A stretch of DNA of 64,000 bases. Source: a virus. Shown piece by piece: positions 36,416-44,007 of this stretch. Position 1 is the first letter of the stretch, and the number at the start of each line of letters is the position of its first letter. The stretch lies in IMG/VR virus record IMGVR_UViG_3300020424_000002, positions 1 to 64,000 of that record; one strand, written 5' to 3'. The translations under genes and the position numbers were made by a program. The notes beneath the pieces are model-generated. The model had not been told where the DNA came from and searched no databases. It worked only from the letters and a program-made list of their open reading frames with translations.

Positions 36416-38287
36416 TTAGGAGTAACTAGACGAGGATGTATATCCCACCCCAGCACTCGTATCACCAGATGCAATGGTGTCTGTTGCACCAGTCACATCA
36501 ATCAATGACGAGTTTATATCTAGAAGATTACTTCTAAATGCAACACTGTCATTTGAATTCGGTTTCACTGTAAAGTGAATTGTATCATCGGTATTAACTG
36601 TTGAAAGTATATTAATACCTGTTGTTGTAATTTTTCCATTTGAATAGTCTACTGTTCCTGCTTGATTATCTGCGTAGACTCTTGTTGAACCAGTAATTGA
36701 ATATCGTCTTAAATTACCATCACCATCATCATCAAAGTAAAATGTATCTGTAAATCCAGATACTAAAAAACCACTGGTTTCTAATATACCACCACCAGCT
36801 TTGTTATGACCACTATGAGGATTGTAAAAGGGATTACCACTACCAAAGTCGATAGTGTATCCTTTACTTTGATTAAAAGTAGGACTAATTGTTTTTCTAA
36901 GTTTGACAGTTGTGATATTCGAAAGAATCGAGGATTCTGCACTGTCTATGTCTTTCGCTAGAACTGAGTGCCTAAAGATACCATCAAACCCACTTAAATA
37001 AGTGCTGTCATGTGTAATAATTGCAGCTCTTACAAGTGTTTCCAGTTCAGATACAGTCTTTGTTGTTGCTTTAGGATTGTACTTAAAGTTAGTATTCACT
37101 AGAATGTCTATGACATCTGCATCAATCAATTCTGGTCTGACTGTTAACATATTTAGTGTTTTTAGTTTTTGCTTTAATATAGTTTTCTCAGAACTAGTTA
37201 ATTTGTTAACTGTCTGTGAAGGTTTAATTGCAATGAATATTTTTCCATATTGTGGTGGGTCATTATCTTCTCCACCCCAAACTGAAATTGAATCTGCGCC
37301 TGGGTATAGAGTTTGCAGTTTAGACTTATAATCGTCTACTGTGACTAATCTATTTTGTGAAGTATAAAATTTAGAAGCTGCAAACTTAATTGAATCAATA
37401 GATTCTTTATCTTTACCACCACTTGAATTTGTTTTAGTTATTAAAGTTACATCTGTGTTACCACCAACTGAATCTGTCATAGTAAATGAAGATGAACCAT
37501 CGGTATGATTTTCATTTGTTACTAGATATGAAATTGTAATTGTATCTCCATCTAAAGGTTCTGCACTAACAACACCATCACCAAAATATACTTCAAATAA
37601 TCCTTGGTCATTTTCTTGCACATACCATACTGTGCTATTTGAGTTTACAGAACTTATATCAGTTGATTGTGACCATGCAGAAGATGAACCACCTGTTGAT
37701 TGCACTGTAACTGTAATACTAGATGTATCTACGAGTTCTTCTGTAAGTGGAAATCTTTGATTTTGTATTTGACCATTGTATGCAAAGATATCAGAGTTCA
37801 TAGTTCCTTGATATATTTCAAGATTCTCAAATTTAAATACACCATTCAGAGGTGTAATTGTTTGTGATTCTAATAATACATATGGATAATTAAATCCATC
37901 ATAAACTGTTTTAAATTTATGTCCTCTATTAAGAGTTAATGATGTAGGAGTCTCACCACCAATCAAAGGATTGTTAACTTGTAAATCTATGGTTGCTGAT
38001 GAGGCAGTTGCACTTGTTGGTGTGTATCCTATTTCTTTTGCACGAGATACTACATTCTTTCTTATTTGTGCAGTATCTAAAAATAATTCAGATGCAACCA
38101 TGTTTGCATTGAACGCTGAGACATGTGAACTATATGCAAGAAGGTCTATAAGTAAACTAATATTACTTCCTTCAAAATCATAGTCTTTAAGAGTCGATTG
38201 ACCCTTTAAATAGTTTTTTAAATTTTTCGAAATATCATCGAAATCTAAATCGGTGATATTGACTTGTGAACTTTTTACTGTTGCCAT
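36416..38287 (-). CDS. 6: Baseplate wedge protein gp6
   Basis: 623 residues; T4 gp6 is 660. gp6 forms the ring of the inner wedge. The N-terminal pattern is diagnostic: SSQVNITDLDFDDISKNL, YLKGQSTLKDYDFEGSNIS, LLAYSSHVSAFNANMVASEL and IRKNVVSRAKEIGYTP. The middle has the gpJ-like fold segment VDDYKSKLQTLYPGADSISV, and the C-terminal part is a Thr/Asn-rich beta domain. Its ATG overlaps the gp25 stop by 1 nt, the standard 25-6 coupling. Confidence 0.95.
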   Translation of the reverse strand: MATVKSSQVNITDLDFDDISKNLKNYLKGQSTLKDYDFEGSNISLLIDLLAYSSHVSAFNANMVASELFLDTAQIRKNVVSRAKEIGYTPTSATASSATIDLQVNNPLIGGETPTSLTLNRGHKFKTVYDGFNYPYVLLESQTITPLNGVFKFENLEIYQGTMNSDIFAYNGQIQNQRFPLTEELVDTSSITVTVQSTGGSSSAWSQSTDISSVNSNSTVWYVQENDQGLFEVYFGDGVVSAEPLDGDTITISYLVTNENHTDGSSSFTMTDSVGGNTDVTLITKTNSSGGKDKESIDSIKFAASKFYTSQNRLVTVDDYKSKLQTLYPGADSISVWGGEDNDPPQYGKIFIAIKPSQTVNKLTSSEKTILKQKLKTLNMLTVRPELIDADVIDILVNTNFKYNPKATTKTVSELETLVRAAIITHDSTYLSGFDGIFRHSVLAKDIDSAESSILSNITTVKLRKTISPTFNQSKGYTIDFGSGNPFYNPHSGHNKAGGGILETSGFLVSGFTDTFYFDDDGDGNLRRYSITGSTRVYADNQAGTVDYSNGKITTTGINILSTVNTDDTIHFTVKPNSNDSVAFRSNLLDINSSLIDVTGATDTIASGDTSAGVGYTSSSSYS

Positions 38288-38706
38288 TATCGTACTCTCT
38301 GTAATATTACTTCTACTTCTTGGGGTTCTATCACACCTCTAATTCCATAATGTAAATTTATAAACATATTATTAGACTTATCTTCGTTTAAATATATTTC
38401 GTCTATTTGCACCCTAGGTTCATAAGCTTCTATTGCTTCTGTTATTTGTTTTCTTATTTCAAATTTAGTGATATCATCTGCAAGTTCAAATAAAAGACCT
38501 CTTAAGTTTGCACCAAAGTTTGGTCTAAAAGGTCTTTCATAATTATTAGTTAACATGATATTTCTTAGTGACCTTTTAATTGCATCCTTATCATACTTAA
38601 GAGTTAAGTCTTTAGAAGAAGGATGTGGGGTCAGATTTAAATCAATATCTGTATACCACCTTCTTGCAGTTATCTTGTTTTGATTCTTGAAATAATTATC
38701 ACTCAT
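38287..38706 (-). CDS. 25: Baseplate wedge protein gp25
   Basis: 139 residues; T4 gp25 is 132. It is the lysozyme-like-fold wedge protein that nucleates sheath assembly. Motifs are YTDIDLNLTPHP, DAIKRSLRNIMLTNNYERPF with FRPNFGANLRGLLFEL (the conserved E-R-P-F/P-x-F-G stretch), and IRGVIEPQEVEVIL. A CATAAATA element is exactly 5 nt upstream of the ATG, overlapping the stop of the upstream gene, and there is no Shine-Dalgarno sequence. Confidence 0.95.
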   Translation of the reverse strand: MSDNYFKNQNKITARRWYTDIDLNLTPHPSSKDLTLKYDKDAIKRSLRNIMLTNNYERPFRPNFGANLRGLLFELADDITKFEIRKQITEAIEAYEPRVQIDEIYLNEDKSNNMFINLHYGIRGVIEPQEVEVILQRVR

Positions 38707-38711
38707 ACTAT

Positions 38712-38719
38712 TATTTATG
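38712..38719 (-). promoter_or_regulatory. Late promoter variant 5 nt before the gp25 ATG
   Basis: CATAAATA on the minus strand. With T4 late spacing the start site would be the A of the gp25 ATG, a leaderless mRNA. It overlaps the end of the 368-residue gene. Confidence 0.4.
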
Positions 38720-39821
38720 TCCCTTCTAGTACTAGATTAGAAACAGATATCTCTTTTGGGAAACCAAGGAACTCTAAGAACGAACATAGAGTAAATGGTA
38801 TCGGTATACCAGATGGTATAAGCATCCCAAGATATTTTGAAAGTTTTTCTAGAACTGCTTCAAGTAACATTTGAGGTAGATTTTTTATGAAGTTATCAAT
38901 TCTATCTCTTAACTTATCTATATTCCAGTTTGGAAAATCTACTTTTTTAAACTCACCTATTTCTTCTAAATCAATTAAGTCACCTAATGTCTTTGGTAAA
39001 TCAAGTCCTACTAATTCTGCTGAATCAGCTATTTCTGATACAAGTGGTAAAGGGTATGTAAGTAATTCTGTTTGAAAATCTTTACCTGCTTCTTTAAATT
39101 GTTTTTTTAATCCCATAAGAAATTTATCGGTATCAAAATCTAGTTGACCACCATTTACAACCATGCCTGGCAAACTTAATAATAATGCTAGGTAATCTGG
39201 AAATGGGTCTGGTAATGCTTCAATTGTTTCTATTGCAGCTTCCAGAGCTTCATTTTCTAGTATCTTTGCTAGTGTACCAAAAACATTTCCTTTAAATAAT
39301 TCTTTTACTTTTGCAACAAACTCTTTCCATGCTTTAGTCATCTTAATTGCTGGTGCATCGATACCATCTGTACCATCCCAGTTTTCTAAAACAAAATCTG
39401 GAACAAGTAAATCTATTATATCATCACCAGCTTCTTGAAATTGTGTTAAGAGTTGTCCTTTGTAATCTGGGTCTGTTATTAATAGTCTAACATCAACTGA
39501 TATACCTGTAATTGGTTCTACTACAACCATAGGAACTTTTATTATTTTACTGAATACTTCTGCAAGTTTTACCAGTGGATATAATTTAAATTCTTCAATG
39601 ATTGCTTGGATTTTATTTTCCCATTCTAATTCTGGTATATCTAAAGTAATACCATCCCAAGAATGAGATAAAGGAAATGCACCTAATAATTCTTCAAGAG
39701 GTTTAATATATTCCCAACCATATTGATTCCCAATAAAAATTATTATTTTTTCTAATTCATCAGCAGTTGGTACAACAACCTTTGGACATGGGACTTTAAC
39801 TGGTGCAGTAGAAGTTGTCAT
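38715..39821 (-). CDS. Helical virion-region protein between gp5 and gp25
   Basis: 368 residues, with no recognised family. It is mostly amphipathic helices, with repeated Leu/Pro-rich segments (EALPDPFPDYLALLLSLPG, LLTYPLPLVSEIAD) and a C-terminal hydrophobic stretch (LGMLIPSGIPIPFTLCSFLE). Large marine T4-like phages carry an unnamed structural protein here. It overlaps gp5 by 1 nt. A baseplate hub or wedge accessory role is likely from location, and membrane contact is possible. Confidence 0.68.
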   Translation of the reverse strand: MTTSTAPVKVPCPKVVVPTADELEKIIIFIGNQYGWEYIKPLEELLGAFPLSHSWDGITLDIPELEWENKIQAIIEEFKLYPLVKLAEVFSKIIKVPMVVVEPITGISVDVRLLITDPDYKGQLLTQFQEAGDDIIDLLVPDFVLENWDGTDGIDAPAIKMTKAWKEFVAKVKELFKGNVFGTLAKILENEALEAAIETIEALPDPFPDYLALLLSLPGMVVNGGQLDFDTDKFLMGLKKQFKEAGKDFQTELLTYPLPLVSEIADSAELVGLDLPKTLGDLIDLEEIGEFKKVDFPNWNIDKLRDRIDNFIKNLPQMLLEAVLEKLSKYLGMLIPSGIPIPFTLCSFLEFLGFPKEISVSNLVLEGT

Positions 39822-40912
39822 TAATCATACTTAGTACCATTTAATGATACATTACCTTTTATTCTTACTGCTTTAGTTTTATTCGTAAGTGTTAAATCAA
39901 TATTCCCATCAGCAGTCAAACTAATATTACCACCATCTTCGGTAGTACCTTTAGAAGCAATTAAATTATAATTACCATTGGAGAGTTCTATATCTGCACT
40001 TCCACCAATTAATATTTTCTTATCTTTTAAAGTAATCTCATAAGAGTCATTGACTATTTTCATAGTTTGAGAACCATCTGGTAATACTTCTAAACGAGTC
40101 CCAGACCTATGATACATGTGAATTCTTTCGGATGCTGGTGTGTCATCTAATTCTAGGACATGACCAGATTCAGATTCTATTACATGATTAAAAGGATAAA
40201 CTGGATTTACTACTGACTTACCTCTAGTTAATTCTTTGACTGTATTACCCTTAGACCTTTCAATCATATTATTTGGATAATTACTTGCACCACCAGTCGT
40301 TGCAATTTTATTTACATCGGAGCTAGACCTTTTAGTATAAGACTCTTTTGGATATCTTACACCTTTATCTGGATTATTAATCTTAGTACCAGAACCATCT
40401 AACTTCTGGTCTAAACTATCTGGGATTCTTGGTGAAGTGTCTAGTGCTTGAGTTAGATTCCAGTTACGACCATTATTACTATTTTTTGCACCATCGATAG
40501 AGTTGATATAATCTTTTCTAGTATCTCTACGAGGGTCATTGAATCCATGTTCGGCACTACGAGATATTGGATTAGAACCATCACCCTGTGGTATTTTCCA
40601 GTCATTACTTGGTAACCCAAACAGTGAACCCATGACTACAAAGTCTTGCATATCATATTCATCTCGGAACATACCCATGACAGTTGTACCTTCAACCAAA
40701 CCATGTGGAGACAGACCTAGACCAGACAAGGATGCTGTAGAGGTCGGCATAAGGACATCACACCAAGGTAAGTCTGGAGTTGCAATAAGAGTCTTGTCAT
40801 CGGTATGCAGTCCATAGATACGCACACGAACTCGACCAACTTGTAATGGGTCGTTTCGGTCTTCGACTACTCCTGTATAAAAGTTTGATTGTAATCCTGT
40901 AAATTTCGGCAT
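39821..40912 (-). CDS. 5: Baseplate hub needle gp5 without lysozyme domain
   Basis: 363 residues; T4 gp5 is 575. Residues 1-115 are the OB-fold (VVEDRNDPLQVGRVRVRIYG ... WCDVLMPTSTA ... GTTVMGMFRDEYDMQDFVVM). There is then a 110-residue polar linker and a C-terminal beta-helix needle (HVIESESGHVLELDDT, IHMYHRSGTRLEVLPDG, then short repeats ending IKGNVSLNGTKYD). The T4 lysozyme domain is absent, as in cyanophage gp5, so cell wall digestion must be done by another protein. The ATG overlaps the PanD stop as TGATG, indicating coupled translation. Confidence 0.9.
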   Translation of the reverse strand: MPKFTGLQSNFYTGVVEDRNDPLQVGRVRVRIYGLHTDDKTLIATPDLPWCDVLMPTSTASLSGLGLSPHGLVEGTTVMGMFRDEYDMQDFVVMGSLFGLPSNDWKIPQGDGSNPISRSAEHGFNDPRRDTRKDYINSIDGAKNSNNGRNWNLTQALDTSPRIPDSLDQKLDGSGTKINNPDKGVRYPKESYTKRSSSDVNKIATTGGASNYPNNMIERSKGNTVKELTRGKSVVNPVYPFNHVIESESGHVLELDDTPASERIHMYHRSGTRLEVLPDGSQTMKIVNDSYEITLKDKKILIGGSADIELSNGNYNLIASKGTTEDGGNISLTADGNIDLTLTNKTKAVRIKGNVSLNGTKYD

Positions 40913-41289
40913 CAGTTTAATCCTAATAGTTCTCTGTACATTCGGTCTTTAGGGTCGATTATTTTTATTCTAGGTTCATGTCGTAAAGGTAGAACCTCGT
41001 AGTTATCGTCTAGGTAAATGTAAGAACAAATAATCAGTTCATCACCTATGTTGGTAAGATGAGCTCCTGCACCATTGACTGAAACTTCATTCGAACCTCT
41101 GGGTAAAGGTAGGACATAAGTCGTATGTCGGTTACCATTGGTTTTATTATAGACATCAACCTGTTCATGGACTAGGAGTCCCACCTCATCCATCCAGTCT
41201 TCGTCAATTAAAATAGAACCTTCATAATCTAAATCTACATCGGTACAAACTGCACCATGTATTTTACTATTTAAAAAACATCGTGTCAT
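40912..41289 (-). CDS. panD: Aspartate 1-decarboxylase (PanD)
   Basis: 125 residues, against 126 for E. coli PanD, and alignable without gaps through residue 77. The enzyme cleaves itself at Gly24-Ser25 to form a pyruvoyl cofactor and makes beta-alanine for pantothenate and coenzyme A. All the key residues keep E. coli numbering: Lys9, His11, Tyr22, Gly24-Ser25 (in DYEGSI), Arg54, Thr57-Tyr58 (in TTYVLP) and Asn72 (SVNGAGAH). The C-terminal tail differs. The gene is sandwiched between a mini membrane protein and gp5 with 1-nt overlaps on both sides, so it is expressed with late baseplate genes. Identification is strong; activity is inferred. Confidence 0.92.
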   Translation of the reverse strand: MTRCFLNSKIHGAVCTDVDLDYEGSILIDEDWMDEVGLLVHEQVDVYNKTNGNRHTTYVLPLPRGSNEVSVNGAGAHLTNIGDELIICSYIYLDDNYEVLPLRHEPRIKIIDPKDRMYRELLGLN

Positions 41290-41474
41290 TATTTAATCCT
41301 TGAATGTTTACCATTCCCTTTATTATTACCAGAATCATATTCTGTTAATGCTTTAAAATATTCTCTTTTTTTAATATTAAATTTATACCAAAAAATATTC
41401 ATACCTCTAGGGTTTGAATGTTCCCCTATCATTAAAATAATACATGCAAGTAAAGGTATGAATATAAATTCCAT
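41289..41474 (-). CDS. Mini membrane protein upstream of PanD
   Basis: 61 residues. An N-terminal membrane helix (EFIFIPLLACIILMIGE, about residues 2-18) is followed by a basic, polar tail. Its stop overlaps the panD start as TAATG, and it begins 1 nt after the 46-residue ORF stop, so the three form one unit. No family is recognised. Confidence 0.55.
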   Translation of the reverse strand: MEFIFIPLLACIILMIGEHSNPRGMNIFWYKFNIKKREYFKALTEYDSGNNKGNGKHSRIK

Positions 41475-41475
41475 A

Positions 41476-41616
41476 TTAAAATATCCAAAATAATAAAAGA
41501 GTAAATAATACTCCCTTAATAAAACAAATCCATGCTAATTCATAGTCATTAATACCAGTTAAATCAATAAATTCATACATCATTTCCTTATGTTTGTCTA
41601 TTATTTTTTCTAACAT
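41476..41616 (-). CDS. 46-residue mini membrane protein
   Basis: ATG with AGGAG 6 nt upstream. The product starts with charged residues (MLEKIIDKHKEMMYEF), then DLTGINDYELAW, and ends with a membrane segment (CFIKGVLFTLLLFWIF). It lies directly before the 61-residue gene in the panD cassette. The good ribosome site, the membrane segment and the tight spacing support a real gene; its function is unknown. Confidence 0.5.
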   Translation of the reverse strand: MLEKIIDKHKEMMYEFIDLTGINDYELAWICFIKGVLFTLLLFWIF

Positions 41617-41760
41617 ATATTTCTCCTATGTTTATTATTATTATTTAGGAGTCCCAGATAAACTCTAGGAGTCCCAGAACTTCCCAAGACATTTTAGGGC
41701 TGAGCAAAGGGCACAAAAAAATACCCTAGGAGTCCCAAACTACTGTCCCTTCGAGGCTCT
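41617..41760 (-). other. Intergenic region with three 11-bp repeats
   Basis: A gene-free gap between gp27-like and the panD cassette. On the minus strand the sequence TGGGACTCCTA occurs three times (41737-41727, 41676-41666, 41656-41646). GGACTCC is nearly self-complementary. A TATTTTTTT run lies next to the first copy. It may be an operator array, an RNA stability element or a weak terminator. No ORF with a ribosome site is seen inside it. Confidence 0.45.
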
Positions 41761-43275
41761 CTAATATTGTGGTTCTGGCCCATGGTCTGCATGAGTATCC
41801 ATAGACACTTGATATCCATCCGAGGTGACTGTGAGTTGTGTTTCGAGTCCATCTCCTGTCCCTCTCCAAGTAATACCTTCTACAAGCATCTTGCCATTGT
41901 GCGTTATCTCATCCTTCACTGTAGTAGTCGGAGTTGGTTGTTTGATATCTATATTGATGACCATACCAGATGAAATATTAGTTCTCCCAGATATCTGAAT
42001 GTCCATACGATTACTCTCGAATAGTTTTTCTACTCTATCTCTGTTTAATTTATCACTCTCAGTCCCATATAATACACTATTTCCACTCGGATTTACTCCT
42101 TGACCCATGGAAAAAGGTGTATTATAATCAAAAGTGATAGACGCGCCTGGGTTTTCTATGATACTATCTCCCTTATGGGCAACAGTAGCGGTATCTAAGA
42201 CGCTTCCAACGCCCCCATCTGGTGGTATTCTGATAGATTCATTAGATAATCGGAAATTTGGCGCCTCACTTAAGGACTTTTTCTTGTAAGTAACTGCATC
42301 TCCACCTCTTTTTCCCTGTTTGAGAGAGAATTGTTGTGTAAATTGACTGTCAACAGTGGTCAAAGTCTTTGCAATAGGGTTATATACCTGTATAGCACCC
42401 CCATATAGGCCGTGAGAGTGATTATCTAAGACATTATGTGTGTTTCTCTTAATGTAGGAGAGTATGTCGTTCCCGCGTGCATCTACGAAGTCGTAATTAA
42501 AAGAGTCATCTCCATCTCCCATACGCGGAGCAAACTTCACATCTCCCTCTAAGTACTCTACTTTCATCATAGACTCCACATTGTGAAACTTAAAGCCATT
42601 TAATGCTGTCTGATAGAAGTAATAAGAGTCGCCCCAAGGCTTATCGGTGTCGTCTGAGGTGTGGTCTCTCAGCCACTCTAAGGTTTTATGCACTGACCAA
42701 TTAGGTACTAGGACTGAGGTTTCATCTCCCTCGGACTGAAAGACACTAAAGTAATTACCGAGTTCCTTCCCCCCTGGCGTATGCACTTTAGCATTGCTTT
42801 TATTCCCCTTAAATAATAATTTATCTTGACATATTTTATTTAATATATCTCCAGTCTTGCCTCTATACATCTGAGATATTCTCTGAGTTCTTGCTAAATA
42901 TTCCAAAGGAGAACAAAATTCTAGATTATATAATGTATTTGTAGGGTTATCTATGTCTCTGTAATGGACTGAAACATTAAATATTCGGAATACTTGGTCA
43001 ATTTGTTGGTCTGCTGGGACTATTTCTTCGTTTCCCTGTATACCACCGATATGTATTCGAATATATTCTTGACCAGTAAATCCAATACGATTAAAGAAAT
43101 TTGCAGAGTCCGCTAGTGTAATAGAACCTGTAAGAAACATCTGATAAATACTTTCAGATATCTCAAAGTCTACCATTAAATTACTTACTTCATAGGAATT
43201 ACCTTCATTATTACTAATAGTAATACTCTCAATCCTATAAGAATTAGGTTGATTTCTTCCGACTGTAATAGGCAT
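41761..43275 (-). CDS. 27: Baseplate hub protein, gp27-like
   Basis: 504 residues; T4 gp27 is 391. The layout fits gp27/gpD hub proteins: first beta domain with YEVSNLMVDFEISESIYQM and SITLADSANFFNRIGFTG, RIFNVSVHYRDIDNPTNTLY, a middle segment with a GKTGDILNKICQDKLLF helix and a SVHKTLEWLRDHTSD helix, and the last beta barrel (ISGRTNISSGMVINIDIKQ, then MLVEGITWRGTGDGLETQL). It lies next to gp53 and close to gp5, its structural partner. Codon use is visibly more GC-rich than its neighbours. Pairwise identity to T4 gp27 is low, so the name is by fold pattern and order. Confidence 0.7.
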   Translation of the reverse strand: MPITVGRNQPNSYRIESITISNNEGNSYEVSNLMVDFEISESIYQMFLTGSITLADSANFFNRIGFTGQEYIRIHIGGIQGNEEIVPADQQIDQVFRIFNVSVHYRDIDNPTNTLYNLEFCSPLEYLARTQRISQMYRGKTGDILNKICQDKLLFKGNKSNAKVHTPGGKELGNYFSVFQSEGDETSVLVPNWSVHKTLEWLRDHTSDDTDKPWGDSYYFYQTALNGFKFHNVESMMKVEYLEGDVKFAPRMGDGDDSFNYDFVDARGNDILSYIKRNTHNVLDNHSHGLYGGAIQVYNPIAKTLTTVDSQFTQQFSLKQGKRGGDAVTYKKKSLSEAPNFRLSNESIRIPPDGGVGSVLDTATVAHKGDSIIENPGASITFDYNTPFSMGQGVNPSGNSVLYGTESDKLNRDRVEKLFESNRMDIQISGRTNISSGMVINIDIKQPTPTTTVKDEITHNGKMLVEGITWRGTGDGLETQLTVTSDGYQVSMDTHADHGPEPQY

Positions 43276-43281
43276 TTCTGA

Positions 43282-44007
43282 TTATTCTCTTATCATACTC
43301 TTGAATTCTCTGAGTAATTGTGGTACAAAGTCTGTTTTAATATACCTTATATTCCTCTTCGAATCATTTAGAGTTTGTTCATATTCACTATTGGTGACCA
43401 TAGTAGTGGTCTCTGAGGTTGTTTTGTTACCATCTGAGTTGATATAATGGTGTGGACTATCTGAAAAATTTCTGACCGAACTAAGAGTAAAACTCTTGGA
43501 CGACTGGGAGCCTGTGACAGTTTCGTTTACTTGGAATATACCTTGGACATCATTGAGAATTAATTGTTTATTAGTAGGGTCTATCTTGGTGACATATCCA
43601 AATGCCGAACTGGTAGAACCTACTACCTTTTCTCCCTGTAAAAATTTCGAATCCGAACTAGATACGATATCCGACTGTTGGTTGCTGACCAGTGCTTTAC
43701 CACTATATTTTCTTGCAATAAATCGTTCTAATATGGACTGAGATTTGGGCCAATCATTATAGGTTGCAAATTGGTCATTTACCATCCAGAATAACCAGTA
43801 TAAGGTTGCATCTCCATATAGTTTAGTTGCAAGGACATCTGGTCTGTCTTGGTCATTAATATAATAATATTCGTATCCTGTGACCGCTTCATCACTGTTA
43901 TCTCTGACTCTAATATTACGAAAGATGTCTTTTGCTTCTATAAGTTCACCATCATTTTTGACATCGAAGTCAATAGTTGGATAATGTTTAAAGTATTTTT
44001 CTGCCAT
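43282..44007 (-). CDS. 53: Baseplate wedge protein gp53
   Basis: 241 residues; T4 gp53 is 196. Matches are KYFKHYPTIDFDV, RNIRVRDNSDEAVTGYEYYY, RPDVLATKLYGDATLYWLFW, VNDQFATYNDWPKSQ and the end RNIRYIKTDFVPQLLREFKS. The central 60 residues (VVGSTSSAFGYVTKIDPTNK) are an added beta insertion. gp53 bridges wedges around the hub. It is preceded by gp48-like with no gap. Confidence 0.93.
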   Translation of the reverse strand: MAEKYFKHYPTIDFDVKNDGELIEAKDIFRNIRVRDNSDEAVTGYEYYYINDQDRPDVLATKLYGDATLYWLFWMVNDQFATYNDWPKSQSILERFIARKYSGKALVSNQQSDIVSSSDSKFLQGEKVVGSTSSAFGYVTKIDPTNKQLILNDVQGIFQVNETVTGSQSSKSFTLSSVRNFSDSPHHYINSDGNKTTSETTTMVTNSEYEQTLNDSKRNIRYIKTDFVPQLLREFKSMIRE

